A DNA stretch of 7,739 nucleotides from positions 1-7,739 of the forward strand of contig PSRH01000142.1 of the NCBI GenBank assembly GCA_003175915.1. The letters are read 5' to 3'. Positions 5,137-7,739 of this stretch are shown here, one piece after another. The position numbers and the translations under genes were made by a program. The first letter of the stretch is position 1. Each line of letters opens with the position of its first letter. The stretch comes from Candidatus Melainabacteria bacterium. GTDB lineage: Bacteria > Cyanobacteriota > Vampirovibrionia > Obscuribacterales > Obscuribacteraceae. Below the pieces are notes generated by a model. The model had not been told where the DNA came from. It ran no database searches and saw nothing but the letters and a program-made list of their open reading frames with translations.

Positions 5137-7407
5137 TCAGTCGATCGTGACCTTGACGCGTTCCGGGTTGTTGCTGATGGCCACGTCGACGCTTTCCTCC
5201 TTTCTGGTCAGTTGCAGGTCCAAGCTGGCAGCGCCTACGGGCAGTTTCTCCAGTGCGACGTGATCCAGCCAGTGCGGCAGTTGAGGTTGACGGATACGCA
5301 ACTCGTGGGTGAGCGCGTTTGGCTCGAGTCCGATGCAGGCGGCCAGGACTTGGGGGAAGACCCCTGTTGCCCATGCCTGCGGTGAACACGAGCTTGGATA
5401 GTTGATCAAGGTCGACTCGTCGAAGCCGCAGACCAGCTCCGGCAGTCGACCATGGGGATATTGACGCGCCGTTTGAAGCAGCGCGGTGAAGATGCGGCAA
5501 GCACCCGACTTGTCGCCGACAGCGGCCAGCCCGGCTGCCACCATGGCGCTGTCGTGCATCCAGCAGGTGCCCAGGTGGTACTGGGCCGGACTGTAGGATT
5601 TGTCGTTGCCGGAAAGCGTGCGCACGCCCCAGCTCGTGAGCATGGAACGCGAGGTAAGCATCCTTGCCACAGCCGAAGCGTATTCGTCGCTGACGATCCC
5701 AGTCAGAAGGCAATGACCGGGGTTGGAGGTAACCGGATCGACCTGGCCTTTGCTGTCTAGGGCAAGAGCCAGAAACTCTGGACCGGGCATCCAGAAGTCC
5801 CTGTTGAACCGCTCCTTGAGGGCCTTTGCTTTCGCGACGAATTCGGCAGCATCAGGGCCGTGACCCATTGCGCTTGCCACCAGCGCAAGGTCGCACCAGG
5901 CAGCGTAAAGGTAGCCCTGCACCTCGCAGAGGGCAATGCTCCCCTCTGCGAGCGAGCCGTCAGCACGGACGATGCCCTCGTTGGAATCTTTCCATCCGTG
6001 ATTGCGCAGGGGTTGGCCATCATCAGTACCGTAGCGGAGGTAGCCACCACCCTCCGCCAACTCGCGGTCGATGTAGTCGAGCGCCAGCGCGACCTTCGGC
6101 CACAGCTCGCGTGCGAACTTGATGTCGCCTGTGGTTTTGACATAGCGGGCAAAGAGCCAGAGCCACAGCGGCGTCGAGTCGACCGAGCCGAAGTAGAGCT
6201 TGAACGGCGTGGCATCGCAACGGGCCAGCTCACCCACGTGTCGCTCGTGGATGATCTTGCCGCGCCGACGGCAGTTCGCGTCATCGTCGCTATCGGCTTG
6301 CAGGGAAGCGAGCACGTTGACGACACCGCGACCAACCCTGGGAAAGAACGGCAGCCACTGCAGGGCAGTAATTGCTTGGTCCCGCCCGAAGATCGCAGGA
6401 TACCAAGGCAGACCGGCAGCGATTGCAGCTCCATACGAGGTCGCCTGCTGGAGCATGTACAGATCGCGTAGACCACGACCGACGGCCGTGTCGAGGAATG
6501 TGTCGCTGGTGGCGATCTTCGTGCAGCCGGTTTTCCAGTCCCCGTAGACTGTCCATGCGGCTCCGAGTCCGGTTTTGAAGTCGCTTTTCCAGTCGCCGAC
6601 ACCGGAGATCAGCACCAGGCCCTCGGGAACGGTGGTGCTTGTTGGCGGGTCGCCTTCTTCTGCTTCTTTGATTTCTTGGAAGGGCAGAAGCGGCGCGTCT
6701 TGTGGTGGGAGCAGGAGCAGTCTGAGCCCGACCCCGACCTCCTTTTGTGCTTCGAGAGCCAGCTCGAAAACGACGCAGCCCCCTTTGATAGCGGTTGGCT
6801 CCGTGAAGGGGAAGAGCATCGTTGTCTGGAGCCACTTTCCGTCCCTGCCCCGATAGGCATAAAGCAGTCCTTGCTTTCCCGAGACGACGATCGGCGTGGG
6901 TAACGCTAGTTGTCCTCGCTGCACCTCGTTGAAGCCACGAACGTGGAACACATCCACGAACCTGGCATCCCCTTGAATTGCCAGTGTCACTCGCGCGGGC
7001 TTGGCCTGGTGGTTGCGCACCAAGAAGCGCTCGAAGACAGCACCTTCCGAGATGACGATCTCGCGGCGCACGACGATGACGTGACGAGGAAGTGCCGGTC
7101 CGTCCGCCTCATTGCCGTAGACGAAATCGCAACTGATGCCCCCTTCCGTGTTGGAGCGCAGCAGGTCGGGCGATTTGCCGCCGAGCGTGAACGAGTAGTT
7201 GAAGTACCGGGTGTCGAGGTAGTACACGCCGGTACCGAACGGGCTATCAACCGGGCACATGCCGTTCGGGTCGAAGCGCATGAACAGCCCACCGGAGCCG
7301 ATGAGCGGCAGGGTGGGGTCGAACTGTTTGGCTGCGTATTGCGTGCCGGTGCCGTCAGGCGTGGCGAGCAGGCGAATGGGCCGGGGGTCAGTTTCGCTTC
7401 CGAGCAT
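5137..7407 (-). CDS. Glycogen-debranching-type enzyme (amylo-alpha-1,6-glucosidase family)
   Basis: A 756-residue protein from the ATG chosen here. The family hydrolyses alpha-1,6 branch points of glycogen-like or other alpha-glucans; the exact substrate cannot be read from sequence. Residues ~28-225 match the N-terminal beta-sandwich domain of bacterial debranching enzymes (GDE_N_bis type; GVYYLDTRYFN at 60-70 is its hallmark). Residues ~300-690 form the (alpha/alpha)6 glycosidase barrel, with blocks in family order: GLPWYPAIFGRDQ (332-344), FGSVDSTPLW (406-415), HGWKDSNEG (470-478), ALCEVQGYLYAAW (492-504), PGHCLLTGI (563-571), YHLGTCWMHDS (610-620), RLPELVCGF (654-662) and SPQAWATG (675-682). 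A carboxylate in these blocks is expected to be catalytic, but I cannot say which. There is no signal peptide, so the enzyme is cytoplasmic. A GTG at 7443 would add 12 residues but has poor ribosome-binding spacing. The gene ends in TGA before a strong terminator and looks monocistronic. Confidence 0.92.
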   Translation of the reverse strand: MLGSETDPRPIRLLATPDGTGTQYAAKQFDPTLPLIGSGGLFMRFDPNGMCPVDSPFGTGVYYLDTRYFNYSFTLGGKSPDLLRSNTEGGISCDFVYGNEADGPALPRHVIVVRREIVISEGAVFERFLVRNHQAKPARVTLAIQGDARFVDVFHVRGFNEVQRGQLALPTPIVVSGKQGLLYAYRGRDGKWLQTTMLFPFTEPTAIKGGCVVFELALEAQKEVGVGLRLLLLPPQDAPLLPFQEIKEAEEGDPPTSTTVPEGLVLISGVGDWKSDFKTGLGAAWTVYGDWKTGCTKIATSDTFLDTAVGRGLRDLYMLQQATSYGAAIAAGLPWYPAIFGRDQAITALQWLPFFPRVGRGVVNVLASLQADSDDDANCRRRGKIIHERHVGELARCDATPFKLYFGSVDSTPLWLWLFARYVKTTGDIKFARELWPKVALALDYIDRELAEGGGYLRYGTDDGQPLRNHGWKDSNEGIVRADGSLAEGSIALCEVQGYLYAAWCDLALVASAMGHGPDAAEFVAKAKALKERFNRDFWMPGPEFLALALDSKGQVDPVTSNPGHCLLTGIVSDEYASAVARMLTSRSMLTSWGVRTLSGNDKSYSPAQYHLGTCWMHDSAMVAAGLAAVGDKSGACRIFTALLQTARQYPHGRLPELVCGFDESTLINYPSSCSPQAWATGVFPQVLAACIGLEPNALTHELRIRQPQLPHWLDHVALEKLPVGAASLDLQLTRKEESVDVAISNNPERVKVTID

Positions 7408-7415
7408 TTTGGGTT

Positions 7416-7421
7416 TCCTTC
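7416..7421 (-). promoter_or_regulatory. Ribosome binding site that sets the debranching enzyme start
   Basis: On the minus strand GAAGGA lies 8 bases before the ATG at 7407, an ideal spacing. The longer frame would start at the GTG at 7443, where the nearest AGAGG is only 3 bases away. The extra residues it would add (MPPKPLQRRKPK) are basic and unlike the start of the domain. The ATG is therefore preferred. Confidence 0.75.
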
Positions 7422-7443
7422 GTTGGAGAGGTTTTGGAGGCAC

Positions 7444-7739
7444 ACGCCTCTGCCCACACGGACCATGTCACTGGTTTGTGTCGGGCGATGGGATTGGTAG
7501 ACGGAACTAGCTGAGGGCCAGGTATTTAAGGGAAAGTCTATTCGTGCACAGATGCGGACCCGGTCAGCGATAACAGGCAGGTCTGCACGTCTGTTTGCTA
7601 AGGGAATGGCAGCGACTCTTAGGCTAGGCGGTTGTCCGTAAAATTCAAGAACTCGAGGCACGGTAGGCAAAAACTAGAACAAGAAAAGATTGTCAAGCAA
7701 GTTGCCATAACGACCACTTGTCAGGAGCAGCTGGAACAG
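7444..7739. other. Upstream region of the debranching enzyme gene
   Basis: About 300 bases to the window edge hold no gene I can support. On the minus strand a perfect TTGACA sits at 7696-7691 in a T-rich setting, but no good -10 hexamer lies 16-18 bases downstream, so it is only a candidate promoter part. An open minus-strand frame crosses the region and runs into the debranching enzyme gene in another frame. Its sequence resembles no protein I know and it has no ribosome binding site I could identify. Confidence 0.45.

Noticed and set aside
5006..5713. 235-codon minus-strand frame overlapping the end of the debranching gene
   Set aside because: It runs in another frame through conserved debranching-enzyme coding sequence and across the terminator hairpin. 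Its composition (Arg/Gly/His-rich) is typical of an out-of-frame reading of GC-rich DNA.
5860..6471. 203-codon plus-strand frame antisense to the debranching gene
   Set aside because: It lies wholly over conserved catalytic blocks of the enzyme. It resembles no family and is explained by high GC lowering stop codon frequency.
6987..7670. 227-codon minus-strand frame across the debranching gene start
   Set aside because: The first part covers non-coding sequence and the rest is a shifted reading of the enzyme's N-terminal domain. I found no recognisable motif or convincing ribosome binding site.

Overview
The window is a 7.7 kb stretch of bacterial chromosome. It holds one small minus-strand gene, one very long plus-strand gene and one long minus-strand gene, with no RNA genes, mobile elements or CRISPR array that I can see. 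The organism cannot be fixed from the sequence. Shine-Dalgarno sites, a TTGACA/TATAAT-type promoter element and intrinsic terminators all say bacterium. The mid-range base composition and the proline/alanine-rich multidomain protein would suit an environmental lineage such as Obscuribacterales (Vampirovibrionia) or Acidobacteriota, but that is a weak guess.

Layout. Positions 1-40 are an intrinsic terminator for the small minus-strand gene at 82-339, which encodes an 85-residue probable secreted protein of unknown function. A divergent intergenic region of about 315 bases follows (340-654). The plus-strand gene at 655-4941 encodes a 1428-residue superfamily 1 helicase of the UvrD/PcrA type. 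It carries, in order, a degenerate IstB/DnaC-like P-loop region, a PD-(D/E)XK nuclease domain of the DUF559/MTES_1575 kind, the helicase core, a proline/alanine-rich linker of about 370 residues with 13-residue tandem repeats, and two C-terminal zinc ribbons. A convergent intergenic region (4942-5136) contains a strong hairpin terminator that serves the next gene. The minus-strand gene at 5137-7407 encodes a glycogen-debranching-type enzyme (amylo-alpha-1,6-glucosidase family). Its upstream region runs to the window end.

How the genes relate. They appear to be three separate transcription units: divergent around 340-654 and convergent around 4942-5136. Nothing links the sugar hydrolase to the helicase functionally, and its GC content is visibly higher. 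The item most likely to be new is the multidomain helicase. Its nuclease-helicase-zinc-ribbon build suggests a DNA repair or defence role, but no partner gene is visible here and that role is inference.
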